From Gordonibacter massiliensis (ex Traore et al. 2017) (GTDB lineage Bacteria > Actinomycetota > Coriobacteriia > Coriobacteriales > Eggerthellaceae): a DNA stretch of 64,000 bases. A program made the position numbers and the translations under genes. Shown one piece after another: positions 1-9,580 of this stretch. Numbering within the stretch: the first letter of the stretch is position 1; the number at the start of each line of letters is the position of its first letter. Location of the stretch: positions 372,001-436,000 of the forward strand of contig LT827128.1 in assembly GCA_900170005.1 (NCBI GenBank). Reading direction: 5' to 3'. The notes below the pieces were generated by a model, which was not told the origin of the DNA, did no database searches, and saw only the letters and a list, made by a program, of their open reading frames with translations.

Positions 1-418
1 CGGTGATGGACTTCTCATGCGGTTCGTCGACGAACGGGTCGCACAGCCCGAGCGCCGTCACCACCGTCATGAGGTGGTAGCAGCTCGTCACGTTGAAGCG
101 CTTCTTGAGCGTGTTGATGTGCATGCGCACGGTCGATTCGGATATGCCGAGCGCGCAGGCGATCTGCTTCGGCGAATACGAGCGCGACAGCAGCTCGACG
201 ATCTCCCTCTGGCGTTGCGACAGCGCGGGCGTCATCGAGTCGGGACCGCGCATCGAGTCGATGACGAGCATCTTGCCGCTGATGGCGGCCTTGTCCGGAT
301 CGGCAGCCCAACGCGGCTCGAACTCCGTGTGTATGACATGGAGAAACGACGCCATATCCTCCATCTGGCACGTGAGGATGAACTCTCCGTCCGCGCTGTA
401 CACGCTAAGGGTCAACAT
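1..418 (-). CDS. LuxR-family DNA-binding protein, 3' end outside window
   Basis: Partial gene running off the left edge; 139 codons are visible. Residues about 65-130 form a LuxR/GerE helix-turn-helix: a stretch beginning LSQRQREIVELLSR, then the recognition helix region ISESTVRMHINTLKKRF. The N-terminal 60 residues are not recognised and are too short for a receiver domain, so this may be a stand-alone HTH regulator. Start ATG at 418 is preceded by GGGGACGGGG and lies about 50 nt below a good promoter (475-504). A longer in-frame start is possible but would lie close to or above the transcription start. Target genes are unknown. Confidence 0.8.
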   Translation of the reverse strand, partial: MLTLSVYSADGEFILTCQMEDMASFLHVIHTEFEPRWAADPDKAAISGKMLVIDSMRGPDSMTPALSQRQREIVELLSRSYSPKQIACALGISESTVRMHINTLKKRFNVTSCYHLMTVVTALGLCDPFVDEPHEKSIT

Positions 419-474
419 CGTCGTGTTCCCCGTCCCCAAGAGATTCGTCGTGCTCGTCGTTGTTTTTCGCTTCG

Positions 475-504
475 AGTATAGGGGGGTTGTCGAAGAAAAA
501 GCAA
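475..504 (-). promoter_or_regulatory. Probable sigma70-type promoter of the LuxR-like gene
   Basis: On the minus strand TTGCTT (504-499) and TATACT (480-475) are separated by 18 nt. The inferred transcription start near 468 gives a leader of about 50 nt before the ATG at 418. Seen in sequence; activity is inferred. Confidence 0.5.
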
Positions 505-572
505 GCTATCAAAATTGCCAGAACCTCGCGAGGGCGTCGGCGGGGCTCGCGGTGCGCGGAAGTCGGTAAATG

Positions 573-604
573 CGAAGCGACCCGGCGGGAACCGGGTCGC
601 TTCG
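573..604 (-). terminator. Hairpin after the aminotransferase gene
   Basis: Perfect 13-bp stem (573-585 with 592-604) and a 6-nt loop just beyond the stop codon at 654. The U-tract is weak, so either a terminator or a 3'-end stabilising hairpin. Confidence 0.6.
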
Positions 605-653
605 GGGAATCGATGGGGAGGGAGCGGGAGCGGCGCCGTCCCTTCTGCGCAGC

Positions 654-1940
654 CTACCCCAGCAGCTTCTCCGCCAGGGCCAGCTTCACGCAGCACACGA
701 ACACGTCCATGGCGGCGTCCAGTTCGTCCAGCGGGGGCAGGGTGGGGGCGATGCGGATGTTGGAGTCGCGCGGGTCCTGCTTGTACGGCCAGGTGGCGCC
801 GGCGCCCGTCATGGTCACGCCCGCCTCCTTGGCCAGCGACACGATGCGCTTCGCCGTGCCCTCGGGCGCGTCGAACGACACGAAGTAGCCGCCGCGCGGG
901 CTCGACCACGAGCAGCCGCCCACGTCGGCCAGGCCCTCTTCCAGCTTGCTCACCACGAGCTCGAACTTCGGGCGCAGGATGGCGGCGTGCTTGGCCATAT
1001 GGGCCGCCAAGCCCTCGGCGTCGTGCAGGAACTTCACGTGGCGCAGCTGGTTCAGCTTGTCGTAGCCGATGGTGCCCACGCCTATGCGCTTCTTGATCTC
1101 GGCGATGTTGTCGGGGCTGGCCGCGATGGCGGAGATGCCCGCACCGGGGTGGGTCACCTTCGACGTGGAGGCGAACTTGAAGTAGCGGTCCGGGTTGCCC
1201 GCCTCGCGGCACGCCGCGCCGATGTCGAGCAGCTGGTCCTGGTCGGCCGCGTCGTCGTAAAGATGGTGCACGCAGTAGGCGTTGTCCCAGAAGATGCGGA
1301 AGTCCTCCGCCGCGCACTCCATGGCGGCCAGGCGGCGAACCACGTCGTCGGAGTACGTGACGCCGCCGGGGTTCGAGTACTTCGGCACGCACCAGATGCC
1401 CTTCACGGACGCGTCGCCGGCCACCAGGCGCTCGACCTCGTCCATGTCCGGTCCCTCGGCGGTCATGGGCACGGGGATCATCTCGATGCCGAACGCCTCG
1501 GTCACGCCGAAGTGGCGGTCGTAGCCCGGCACGGGGCAGAGCCATTTCACACTCTCGTACTGGCACCACGGCACAGATCCCAGCGTGCCGAAGTCCAGGC
1601 AGCGCGCCACGGTCTCGTACATGAGCGAAAGGCTGGAGTTGCCGCCGATGACGATGTTCTCGGGCGCCTCTTCGACCATGCAGGCCATGAAGCGCTTGGC
1701 CTCGGGCAGGCCGTCCAGCACGCCGTAGTTGCGGCAGTCCGTTCCGTCTTCGGCGCGGCAGTCTTCGGCCGTCGTCACCAGGGACAGCATGGGCATGCTC
1801 AGGTCCAGCTGGTCGGCGCCGGGCTTGCCGCGCGCCATGTTGAGCGCGAGGCCGCGCGCCTTGATCTCGGCGTACTGGGTCTCGAGCTCGGCTTTGCGCG
1901 CGCCCAGCTCGTCTGTCGACAGGTCCGCGTACGTTGTCAT
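654..1940 (-). CDS. PLP-dependent class I aminotransferase (aspartate aminotransferase-like)
   Basis: 428 residues, fold-type I aminotransferase. Visible hallmarks are the YSNPGG motif (about 188-193), DNAY (219-222) and the PLP-binding lysine in STSKVTHPGAG (Lys261). The N-terminal MARGKPGADQLDLSMPML and overall length resemble the type Ic aspartate aminotransferases found in Actinobacteria, which move the amino group between aspartate and 2-oxoglutarate; exact substrate is inferred. Start ATG at 1940 has AAAGG at a 6-nt spacing; an ATG two codons upstream (1946) abuts the AGG and is less likely. Stands alone; a hairpin follows the stop. Confidence 0.85.
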   Translation of the reverse strand: MTTYADLSTDELGARKAELETQYAEIKARGLALNMARGKPGADQLDLSMPMLSLVTTAEDCRAEDGTDCRNYGVLDGLPEAKRFMACMVEEAPENIVIGGNSSLSLMYETVARCLDFGTLGSVPWCQYESVKWLCPVPGYDRHFGVTEAFGIEMIPVPMTAEGPDMDEVERLVAGDASVKGIWCVPKYSNPGGVTYSDDVVRRLAAMECAAEDFRIFWDNAYCVHHLYDDAADQDQLLDIGAACREAGNPDRYFKFASTSKVTHPGAGISAIAASPDNIAEIKKRIGVGTIGYDKLNQLRHVKFLHDAEGLAAHMAKHAAILRPKFELVVSKLEEGLADVGGCSWSSPRGGYFVSFDAPEGTAKRIVSLAKEAGVTMTGAGATWPYKQDPRDSNIRIAPTLPPLDELDAAMDVFVCCVKLALAEKLLG

Positions 1941-2239
1941 CGTCATCCTTTCGCTCTGCGGTGTCATGTCCATCAGCCAGTATACGACTTGCCCCCGCAT
2001 GCGTCGACCGCGATTGCACGGGGGAGCCCATTTCCCGCGCGAACGCCTGGCCCGCTTTCGCCGCGCGGGATCATTCGGCTCCGGCGGCAAAACGCCGATG
2101 GATGATAAAAATAATCCATCCCGCGAGCTGCTCGGCCAGGCGATTCAGGTTGTTATGGTGATGCGCCTCATACCGGCTCCCTCTTACGATGCCGCTTGCC
2201 CGCACGCGCGGGCAGGACCATACGAGGAAGGGACGAACC

Positions 2240-3715
2240 ATGGAATCCATATCGCGCAGGAAGTTCTTAGGGCTCGGGGCGACGGCGGCCGCGGTAGCCG
2301 CAGGCGGCGCCCTTGCGGCAGGTTGCAGTTCTCCGGATCCCGCACATCAAGGATCGGCCGACTCGAATTCGGGAAGCGGCAAAGCGGTCGACTTCTCGAA
2401 GATGGAAGCGGGCACGTTGAAGGTGGGAGCCGGGCATGCGGACATCAAGCTCGACGCGTACTGCCCCATCGAAGAGGGCAACACCCAGGCGGGCGGCACG
2501 CCCGACTTCGTGCATTCGGAGGGCTACTACACCAACGTGCACGAAGGGCACGATCTGCGCTTCTCCATCGTCCTTATCGAATTCAACGACCAAAGGTACG
2601 CCATCAGCTCCATCGAGCACGTGAATCCGGCCAACATCGACGCCGACAAGAAACTCATCGAACAGCTCACCGGCGTGGATCCTGCGAGCCAGTGGTACCA
2701 CAACCCGCACGTGCTCAGCGCTCCGCACGACATTCCCCAGGAGGCCATCGATGCGGCTATCACGGAGGCGTGCGAGGCCGCCACGGCGAGTCTGCAGGAC
2801 GCGAAGTACGGCTTCGGCGAGGGTGTGACCTACGCGAACACGAACCGCTGCTACGAGACGGCCGCCGGATGGAACCAGGTGTCCAACGACGCCGGGAACA
2901 CCGACCACGTGCTGCCGGTCGTGCGCTTCGACGACGTCAAGGGCAATCCCATCGCCATCCTCTACACCGTGAACATGGCCTCGGGCACGCTGGAGAACGC
3001 CATGAACTCCGAGATCGACCCCGCCGGCCGCCAGATAACCTGCGACATCGCCGGACTGTCCGAGCGCGCCGTCGAGGAATACTACGGCGGAGACTGCGTG
3101 GCCGTCTACTTCGCCGGATGCACGGGCGACCAGTGGGGCAGCGTGCGCGCCGAGTACAACTACGTGACCGGCCCGAAGGACGACCTCGAGTACAAAACCG
3201 GGTTCTTCGACACCGCTGCGGGCTTCCTCATGCTCGACGTGGCATCAAGTCGCTTGGCCGTCGCGGTCATCGACGCGGCGAACGGGATCGAGACCGGCGA
3301 CGCGCACGTCGTGGCGTACGAGAACCAGAAGTTCGAGTACAAGCAGCTGGACAAAGACAAGCTGAAGGCGGGCTCCGACCCCAAGACGTTCCAGTACGTC
3401 CAGTCGGAAAGCAAGCCCACCTGCACCACGGACGTGTCCGTGTTCGCCATAGACGACGTGGCCTTCACCGGCGTCAAGCCCGAGATGAACATCCAATCGC
3501 TGAAGGACGTCCGCGCGGGTTCGCCCTACGCGCACAACGTCATGCAGTGCTGGGTCAGCTTCGACGGCGATTCCGTGCAAGGCTACCTGCCCGACCAGGA
3601 GGGCTTCGACCAGAGCGGCAAGCAGGCGTCGAAGACGAGCTTCATGCCCGGATCCGCCGAGGAGATGGTGGGGCACGCGGTGGACATGCTGGAGAACCTG
3701 TATCCCCAAGCCTGA
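2240..3715 (+). CDS. TAT-exported lipoprotein, neutral ceramidase-like hydrolase
   Basis: 491 residues. The N-terminus has a twin-arginine signal (SRRKFLG, residues 5-11) followed by a hydrophobic stretch and lipobox AAGC, so Cys29 is the likely lipidated residue and the protein would be folded, exported and anchored outside the membrane. The mature part starts with a VGAGHADIKLDAYCP-type segment and a His-rich stretch (YHNPHVLSAPHD), which recalls the neutral/alkaline non-lysosomal ceramidase superfamily (zinc amidases) and related secreted hydrolases. The match is by eye and moderate; the canonical HTHSGP-type zinc motif is changed. RBS GAAGGGA precedes the ATG. Monocistronic. Confidence 0.6.
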   Translation: MESISRRKFLGLGATAAAVAAGGALAAGCSSPDPAHQGSADSNSGSGKAVDFSKMEAGTLKVGAGHADIKLDAYCPIEEGNTQAGGTPDFVHSEGYYTNVHEGHDLRFSIVLIEFNDQRYAISSIEHVNPANIDADKKLIEQLTGVDPASQWYHNPHVLSAPHDIPQEAIDAAITEACEAATASLQDAKYGFGEGVTYANTNRCYETAAGWNQVSNDAGNTDHVLPVVRFDDVKGNPIAILYTVNMASGTLENAMNSEIDPAGRQITCDIAGLSERAVEEYYGGDCVAVYFAGCTGDQWGSVRAEYNYVTGPKDDLEYKTGFFDTAAGFLMLDVASSRLAVAVIDAANGIETGDAHVVAYENQKFEYKQLDKDKLKAGSDPKTFQYVQSESKPTCTTDVSVFAIDDVAFTGVKPEMNIQSLKDVRAGSPYAHNVMQCWVSFDGDSVQGYLPDQEGFDQSGKQASKTSFMPGSAEEMVGHAVDMLENLYPQA

Positions 3716-3838
3716 CGGAGCGCCGCCGCATGCGGCGGACGTCGGCGGGTCAACCGTCCGGCAACCGCCGTATCGCAGCGGCGCGGGGCTCGGCGCGGCA
3801 TGCGCCAAGGCGTCTACGATGCGCTTGAAGCGAACGGC

Positions 3839-3874
3839 GCGACCGGTTGCGCCCGATGCGCATCCGGTCGCTTT
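3839..3874 (+). terminator. Hairpin between lipoprotein gene and 60-aa gene
   Basis: GCGACCGG (3839-3846) pairs with CCGGTCGC (3864-3871); after one T-T mismatch an inner 5-bp stem continues, and TTT follows. A shorter palindrome (3723-3738) directly after the stop codon may also contribute. The 3716-3890 stretch holds no gene. Confidence 0.5.
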
Positions 3875-3890
3875 CCCGAAAGGAGGCGCC

Positions 3891-4073
3891 ATGCCCATAC
3901 CGAACCCGCGTGCGAACGAGAAGAAGGAAACCTACATCTCCCGTTGCATGGAGACCGTCACGAAAAACGAGAAAGACGAGTTCCCCTCGCAAAAGCAACG
4001 CGCTGCCATCTGCTATTCGACCTGGGACCGCTGGCAAAAGGAGCACGGCCATCCCGAGAAGGCCGAGAAGTAG
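3891..4073 (+). CDS. Small conserved hypothetical protein (60 aa)
   Basis: 60 residues, charged and with few hydrophobic residues. It contains YISRCMETV and a Q-K-Q-R-A-A-I-C-Y-S segment that resemble the short domain seen at the N-terminus of some phage head-maturation proteases and in stand-alone small proteins of Coriobacteriia. A strong RBS (AAAGGAGG) precedes the ATG, the main reason to accept it. Function unknown. It could be a phage remnant, but no other phage genes are near. Confidence 0.6.
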   Translation: MPIPNPRANEKKETYISRCMETVTKNEKDEFPSQKQRAAICYSTWDRWQKEHGHPEKAEK

Positions 4074-4154
4074 CGGCTGGGGAGGGACGGGCGGAAACGA
4101 CGTGCGTCGACATGCCCGCCGCGGCTCGCTCGGCATACGGAGCGGCCGCTGCGG

Positions 4155-4661
4155 TCAATCCGATTCCAGCGCGTCCAGAATCGGTCGGTAGGCTTCGACG
4201 AGGTCGTTCAGGCGCATGCGCGCGTTCGCGGGGCTCGTCGAGGGCAGGGCGACGTGCGGCACGCCCGGCAGCATGCCCGCGCAGTGGCGGCGGTACAGCT
4301 CGGCCGCCTTCGAGCCTGTGGTGAACACGGCGGAAAGCGGTGCTGCGGCGCCGATGCGCGCAAGGTCGTTCGGTCGCGCGTCGGTTATGGATGCGTCGGA
4401 GGCGCCCTGTATGGTGCACGCGGCCAGCACGTCCCAAAGCGCGATGCGGTGCGCGAGCAAGAAGGCCGTGCGGGCGGCGTTGCCCTGCGGCTCCGGCTCG
4501 CCGAACAGCGCGCCCATCACCTTCCAGAAGCGGTTCTGGGGATGCCCGTAGTAAAATCCCACCTCGCGCGACTTCGGCGAGGGCATCGTGCCCAGCACGA
4601 GCACGCGCGACCGCGCGTCGAAGACCGGCTCCAGCGTGTGGGTTATGCGTGCGGGCTCCAC
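4155..4661 (-). CDS. DNA-deoxyinosine / uracil-DNA glycosylase superfamily (family 6-like)
   Basis: 168 residues. The GTMPSPKS segment (24-31), YYGHPQNRFW (37-46) and the C-terminal LPSTSPAN (139-146) are the signature regions of the hypoxanthine-DNA glycosylase branch of the UDG superfamily. It is expected to excise hypoxanthine, and perhaps other deaminated bases, to start base excision repair. Full family length. Lies 34 nt downstream of the PEBP-like gene on the same strand, so possibly co-transcribed. Converges on the 60-aa gene; 4074-4154 holds nothing recognised. Confidence 0.85.
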   Translation of the reverse strand: MEPARITHTLEPVFDARSRVLVLGTMPSPKSREVGFYYGHPQNRFWKVMGALFGEPEPQGNAARTAFLLAHRIALWDVLAACTIQGASDASITDARPNDLARIGAAAPLSAVFTTGSKAAELYRRHCAGMLPGVPHVALPSTSPANARMRLNDLVEAYRPILDALESD

Positions 4662-4695
4662 GACCGTGCGCGCCTTGCTCGTTCGCGTGCGTCGG

Positions 4696-5208
4696 CTACG
4701 CGCGGCTCGGCAGCTCGAGCGCGGCCTCGTCCAGCACGTGGCCGCGGATGGCGCGGCGGAACTCGTTCAAGTAGTAGCCCTCGGCCAGGTCGAGCTCGCA
4801 ATCGAGCGCGTACACGGTCAGCGTGTAGTCGTGCGTCTTGTCGGGCGGGTACGGGCCGGCGTAACGATGGATGATGCGCGGGTCGGTGTGCGAGCCCGCT
4901 AGGGGCGACCAGTCGCTGTTCGAGCCCTGCACGCACGGCACGGCGCCCGAGGCGCTAGCGTTCTCGGGGATGAGGCGCGTGTCGGCGGGGAAGTTGCACG
5001 CGATCCAATGGATCCAGCAGAAGCCTCCCACGGGTATGGCGTCCCAGTCCAGGAACGTGAGCGCCAGCGACCGGGCGTTTTCGGGAACGCCGTCTATCTC
5101 GATGGGGAACGACACGCACGGATGGCCGTCGACGGTGTCCTCGACGGGCGCGTACTTCCCGTACCGGTCGGGTAGGAGGCCGTTTTCCAGGTTCACGGAG
5201 ATGTTCAT
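4696..5208 (-). CDS. YbhB/YbcL family PEBP-like protein (Raf kinase inhibitor-like)
   Basis: 170 residues of the phosphatidylethanolamine-binding-protein fold: S-L-A-L-T-F-L-D-W-D-A near the N-terminus, then GGFCWIHWIACNFPAD, and the C-terminal YAGPYPPDKTHDYTLTVYALD that forms the conserved ligand pocket. Bacterial members are usually cytoplasmic and of uncertain role. Start ATG at 5208 has AAAGGAG at about 8 nt; the longer reading frame upstream lacks an RBS and runs into the terminator of the next gene. Confidence 0.85.
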   Translation of the reverse strand: MNISVNLENGLLPDRYGKYAPVEDTVDGHPCVSFPIEIDGVPENARSLALTFLDWDAIPVGGFCWIHWIACNFPADTRLIPENASASGAVPCVQGSNSDWSPLAGSHTDPRIIHRYAGPYPPDKTHDYTLTVYALDCELDLAEGYYLNEFRRAIRGHVLDEAALELPSRA

Positions 5209-5266
5209 GCGACGCGCTCCTTTCACGGGCGGCGAGAGCCGCGGGCTGCTTCGATCCCCATTATAC

Positions 5267-5292
5267 AAAAAAGGAGGGCCGAAGCCCTCCTT
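5267..5292 (-). terminator. Rho-independent terminator of the NlpC/P60 gene
   Basis: AAGGAGGGC (5271-5279) pairs with GCCCTCCTT (5284-5292); read on the minus strand a T-run (5272-5267) follows. Lies 26 nt after the NlpC/P60 stop codon. Confidence 0.85.
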
Positions 5293-5317
5293 GCGAAACC
5301 GGGTTGAAACGATGCGG

Positions 5318-6463
5318 CTAGAACTGCAGCGCGCAGGTGAAGCCCGCCCACGAAAGGGCGTCCGTGTCGCGCACGTACGCGTTGAAGGTGGGGGCGTGCA
5401 CGTAATGCGATCCGCCGTAGCTCACGGCGATGCCCACGTGCTGGGGACGGTACAGCACGTCGCCCGGGCGAGCCTGGGACACCGGCACGATGTTCTTAGC
5501 GCAGGCGTACAACGACTCGGTGTAGTGGGGAAGCGAGATGCCCACCTGAAGGTAAGCCCAGCGTACGAGGCCGGAGCAGTCGAAGGCATCGGGGCCTTCG
5601 GCGGCCCAGACGTACGGGCAACCGATGCGGCTCATGGCGTAGTCGGCCACAGAGCTGTAGGACCCCACCGATCCGCCGCCACCGCTGTACGAAGGGGGAA
5701 CGTAGCTGTTGTTCCCGCCGCCGCCACCGGACGGAGGGGTGTAGGAACCGCCGCCGCCGTTGTTGGAGCTCTGGGCCTGCTGCCTGGCCGCCTCTTCGGC
5801 AGCGGCTTGCTCGGCGGCTGCGCGCGCCGCCGCCGCCTGCTCCTCGGCGAGCAGCGCCTGGGCCTCGGCGTCTAGGGAGTTCACCAGCTCGGTGGCCTGG
5901 GCGACCTTCGCCTCGGCTTCCGCTTGGATCACTTTGGCTTCCGCGGCCTTGTCGGCGGCGATCTTCTCTTGGCGAGCGTATTCGTCCTTCGACGCCTGGA
6001 GCTCTTCGCGCAGGGTCTTCGTCTCGTCGACCATGGTGCCGTCGTTCTCGTTCATCTTGTTCAGCAGATCCCAGTTCTGCGTGAACTCCTCGAACGACGA
6101 TGCGCCCATGACAAAATCGAGGAAGCTCGACGAGCCGGTGCGGTACATGCTGCGGGCACGCGTTCCCAGCTTGTCCTGAAGGTCGGCGATCTTGCCGTTA
6201 GCTTCATCGATCTTGACTTGTTCGGCTTCCATGGCCGCCTGGGCGACCTCTTGCGCGTCGAGCGCCTGCTTGTAGCTGTCGGCGGCGGCTTCGAGGTCCG
6301 CCTGGAGGCCGACGAGTTGGTTGCGGACGGCGTCCGCCTCGGCCTGCTTCTCTGCAGCCGTCGCCGCGAAAGCGGACGAGGGTGCTACGATCGATGCGGC
6401 ACCGAGCGCGACGGCACCGCCAATGAACGCTCGCCTGCTGAGTCCGTTTGTATGCTCCGTCAT
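5318..6463 (-). CDS. TAT-exported peptidoglycan endopeptidase, coiled coil plus NlpC/P60
   Basis: 381 residues. A twin-arginine signal peptide (LSRRAFIGG, 8-16) ends near residue 33. A long Ala/Glu/Lys/Gln-rich coiled coil (about 38-235) resembles the PcsB/RipA regulatory domain, followed by a Gly/Ser/Pro/Asn low-complexity linker (about 236-272) and a C-terminal NlpC/P60 domain. The catalytic Cys296 in DCSG, His342 in QHVGI and His356 in VHAP are all present, so an active D,L-endopeptidase involved in cell separation or wall remodelling is expected. RBS AGGAGG lies 8 nt before the ATG. Monocistronic with its own terminator. Confidence 0.92.
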   Translation of the reverse strand: MTEHTNGLSRRAFIGGAVALGAASIVAPSSAFAATAAEKQAEADAVRNQLVGLQADLEAAADSYKQALDAQEVAQAAMEAEQVKIDEANGKIADLQDKLGTRARSMYRTGSSSFLDFVMGASSFEEFTQNWDLLNKMNENDGTMVDETKTLREELQASKDEYARQEKIAADKAAEAKVIQAEAEAKVAQATELVNSLDAEAQALLAEEQAAAARAAAEQAAAEEAARQQAQSSNNGGGGSYTPPSGGGGGNNSYVPPSYSGGGGSVGSYSSVADYAMSRIGCPYVWAAEGPDAFDCSGLVRWAYLQVGISLPHYTESLYACAKNIVPVSQARPGDVLYRPQHVGIAVSYGGSHYVHAPTFNAYVRDTDALSWAGFTCALQF

Positions 6464-6994
6464 TCAAAAACCTCCTGAATTGAGCACGTAGTATGTGTGG
6501 GCAAAAGCAGTGCGAATCATAGCACGTTTGCGCAGATGGGCAAAAAATGTTGTGAACGCGTTTCATAAGTCCAGATCAACGCTAGGGGTTTCCCGAGCGG
6601 TCGCCGCGCAAGCGTTTCGAAGTCGTCGCGCGAAGGCAAACAAGCCGTGGAACTGGGGAAATGTTCAACCACAAGGTATTGGGGATCGGCGTTCTACATG
6701 TTGTGGGGTTCGCGCCGGACGAACCTCGCGGCGGCTTTCCTCGGCTCTTCTGGCGCGGCGCTGGTGCAGCCGCACTATAAAGAAGGATCGCACCGCCGCC
6801 CGCTCCCGTCCGTTGTTTCCGCGTCCTGAGGGCACCGGAATAGCTACTATATATAGGTGAGCCAAGCGCGCAGCGATAAGCTGCGGCTTGCGAGGGGAAA
6901 CCTCCATGCGGGGAAGGCGTCCGCGCTCCCTTCGCGCGCGTTTCCGCACGAAAAAGGAGGAATCGTGGAGACACACCCGGGGGCGTGTAGGTAG
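6464..6994. other. Gene-free stretch between divergent units
   Basis: About 530 nt between the NlpC/P60 gene (minus) and the tRNA-tuf promoter (plus). No convincing gene: the open frames here are Arg/Pro-rich and lack RBSs. Several stem-forming segments occur (for example GCAGC-N5-GCTGC at 6871-6885 and GAGG-GGAAA-CCTC around 6892-6904) and an AT-rich TACTATATATAG lies at 6845-6856. A structured leader for either neighbour is possible but no riboswitch class was recognised. Confidence 0.4.
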
Positions 6995-7023
6995 TTGACA
7001 CGTTGATGATCCTAGCGTATTAT
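6995..7023 (+). promoter_or_regulatory. Strong promoter of the tRNA-tuf operon
   Basis: Consensus TTGACA (6995-7000), exactly 17 nt, then TATTAT (7018-7023). It stands about 70 nt before the first of three tRNAs, so tRNA-Tyr, tRNA-Thr, tRNA-Met and tuf are likely transcribed together, as seen in many bacteria. Confidence 0.8.
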
Positions 7024-7100
7024 TCATCTGCTCGCGCGTTCGGAACATCCGAAACACGCGGCAGGCAGCTTGATAAATACACATGAATTGAGCGAAACAG

Positions 7101-7185
7101 GGGCGTGTGCCCGAGTGGTTAAAGGGGACGGGCTGTAAACCCGTTAGCTATGCTTACCTAGGTTCGAATCCTAGCGCGCCCACCA
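7101..7185 (+). tRNA. tRNA-Tyr (GTA)
   Basis: 85-nt class II tRNA. Acceptor GGGCGTG pairs with CGCGCCC (one T-G), anticodon GTA at 7135-7137 within loop CTGTAAA, long variable arm, T-arm GGTTCGAATCC, discriminator A and encoded CCA. Confidence 0.95.
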
Positions 7186-7192
7186 TCTAGTC

Positions 7193-7268
<76 letters not shown>

Positions 7269-7278
7269 TTTCAAACAT

Positions 7279-7355
7279 GGCGGTGTAGCTCAGTTGGTTA
7301 GAGCACACGGTTCATACCCGTGGCGTCACTGGTTCAAATCCAGTCACCGCTACCA
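7279..7355 (+). tRNA. tRNA-Met (CAT), probable elongator
   Basis: 77 nt with anticodon CAT (7313-7315) and encoded CCA. The acceptor GGCGGTG pairs with CACCGCT with a G-T at the 1-72 position. It lacks the anticodon-stem GGG/CCC typical of initiator tRNA (here CACGG/CCGTG), so elongator Met is preferred. A CAT anticodon could also be lysidine-modified Ile2. Confidence 0.85.
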
Positions 7356-7441
7356 TTTGATTATTCCGCGTCCGCTTGTCGGACGCGTCATTATTTTGTT
7401 TTGATTTTCGCGCAAGCGAACCTTAATAAGGAGGATGAAAC

Positions 7442-8644
<1,203 letters not shown>

Positions 8645-8662
8645 CACCGTTTTACCTGAACG

Positions 8663-8686
8663 CGGAGCCCGCGCTTGCGGGCTCCG
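8663..8686 (+). terminator. Hairpin after tuf
   Basis: Perfect 10-bp stem (8663-8672 with 8677-8686) with loop GCTT, 18 nt after the tuf stop. No long T-run follows, so it may be a partial terminator or a processing/stability hairpin in the tuf-rpmG gap. Confidence 0.6.
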
Positions 8687-8755
8687 CCCTTGAAAATTCA
8701 TGTGTATGCCGATTACGTTATCAAGCTCGACACGTAAGCGATAAGAGGAGAATTC

Positions 8756-8905
8756 ATGCGTACGTTGGTCACTTTGGCCTGCACCGATTGCAAGCGCCGC
8801 AATTACACGACCAAGAAGAACAAGCAGAACAATCCTGATCGCATTGAGTTGAAGAAGTACTGCAAGTGGTGCGGTCATCACACGACGCACAAAGAGACTC
8901 GATAG
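8756..8905 (+). CDS. rpmG: 50S ribosomal protein L33
   Basis: 49 residues starting [17 protein letters not shown], with two zinc-binding CxxC pairs (CTDC and CKWC), the zinc-containing C+ form of L33. RBS AAGAGGAG precedes the ATG. Position between tuf and tRNA-Trp/secE matches the usual rpmG-secE-nusG order. Confidence 0.95.
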   Translation: MRTLVTLACTDCKRRNYTTKKNKQNNPDRIELKKYCKWCGHHTTHKETR

Positions 8906-8929
8906 CGTTATCAGGGTAGGACAAGCAAT

Positions 8930-9006
8930 AGGCCAGTAGCTCCAATTGGTAGAGCGGCGGTCTCCAAAACCGCATGTTGGGGGTTCGAGTCCCTCCTGGC
9001 CTGCCA
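8930..9006 (+). tRNA. tRNA-Trp (CCA)
   Basis: 77 nt. Acceptor AGGCCAG pairs perfectly with CTGGCCT, anticodon CCA at 8964-8966 within loop CTCCAAA, T-loop GGTTCGAGTCC, discriminator G and encoded CCA. Lies between rpmG and secE. Confidence 0.95.
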
Positions 9007-9127
9007 GCTTGTTAATCTTGAGCAGCTTGCATTCAGGTTGCTTGTTCGAGCAGCTTGGAATCAGGCTGCTTGTTTGGCGTTTAGACGGATAACGATTTTC
9101 CCGGTTTTTCTAGGGCGAAGGAATCAG

Positions 9128-9577
9128 ATGGCGAAGAAATCGAAAACACAGCGCGCAAAGGCTTCGGCCGCGCGTGCCGCAAGGAAGGCGCAGGCCCTCG
9201 AGGCCGAGAGCGCCGCTGTCGAGGCGAAGGATATCGCCGAGGCCGATGCCGCCGCAACCGAACCCAAGAAGCGGTTTTTCAAAAAAGCCGACAAGGCCGA
9301 GTCCCCGGTCGCCGACAAGCAGGGCAAGAACATAGAGAAGCAGGCCGAGAAGAAGCCTGAGAAGAAGGTCGAGGCGAAGCCCAAGAAGCGTCGCTTCGGT
9401 TTCCTGAAAGACGTGCGTTCCGAGATGAAGCGCGTGACGTGGCCGACGAAGCAGGACGTGCTCCGCTGGAGCGTCGTGGTCGTGGTCGCGCTGCTGTTCT
9501 TCGGCGTGTACGTGGCCTTGCTCGACAACGTCGTCATCACGCCGGTGCTCGTGGGCATTTCGAGTCTGGGGGCATAA
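9128..9577 (+). CDS. secE: Preprotein translocase subunit SecE, with long charged N-terminus
   Basis: 149 residues. The C-terminal 60 residues are SecE proper: the amphipathic segment FLKDVRSEMKRVTWPTKQDV followed by one membrane helix (about 116-140). SecE clamps SecY in the general secretion channel. The first ~85 residues are Lys/Ala/Glu-rich and low complexity, an extension common in Actinobacteria. The chosen ATG has GAAGGA upstream; the longer frame covers the tRNA-secE spacer and lacks an RBS. nusG starts 3 nt after the stop. Confidence 0.92.
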   Translation: MAKKSKTQRAKASAARAARKAQALEAESAAVEAKDIAEADAAATEPKKRFFKKADKAESPVADKQGKNIEKQAEKKPEKKVEAKPKKRRFGFLKDVRSEMKRVTWPTKQDVLRWSVVVVVALLFFGVYVALLDNVVITPVLVGISSLGA

Positions 9578-9580
9578 GGC

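Noticed and set aside
412-2105. Several long open frames antisense or out of frame to the aminotransferase gene
   Set aside because: They are Arg/Ala/Gly-rich products of high GC, lack RBSs and show no family pattern; the 428-aa aminotransferase explains the region.
3891-4073. Prophage remnant
   Set aside because: The 60-aa protein resembles a phage-associated domain but no integrase, structural or attachment features lie nearby.
6841-6960. Possible riboswitch upstream of the NlpC/P60 gene or tRNA operon
   Set aside because: Stem-forming segments exist but the conserved cores of c-di-AMP, cobalamin, RNase P or other classes could not be matched; left as unassigned.
6582-7001. 139-aa minus-strand frame in the gap before tRNA-Tyr
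   Set aside because: Overlaps the tRNA-tuf promoter, has no RBS and no recognisable domain.
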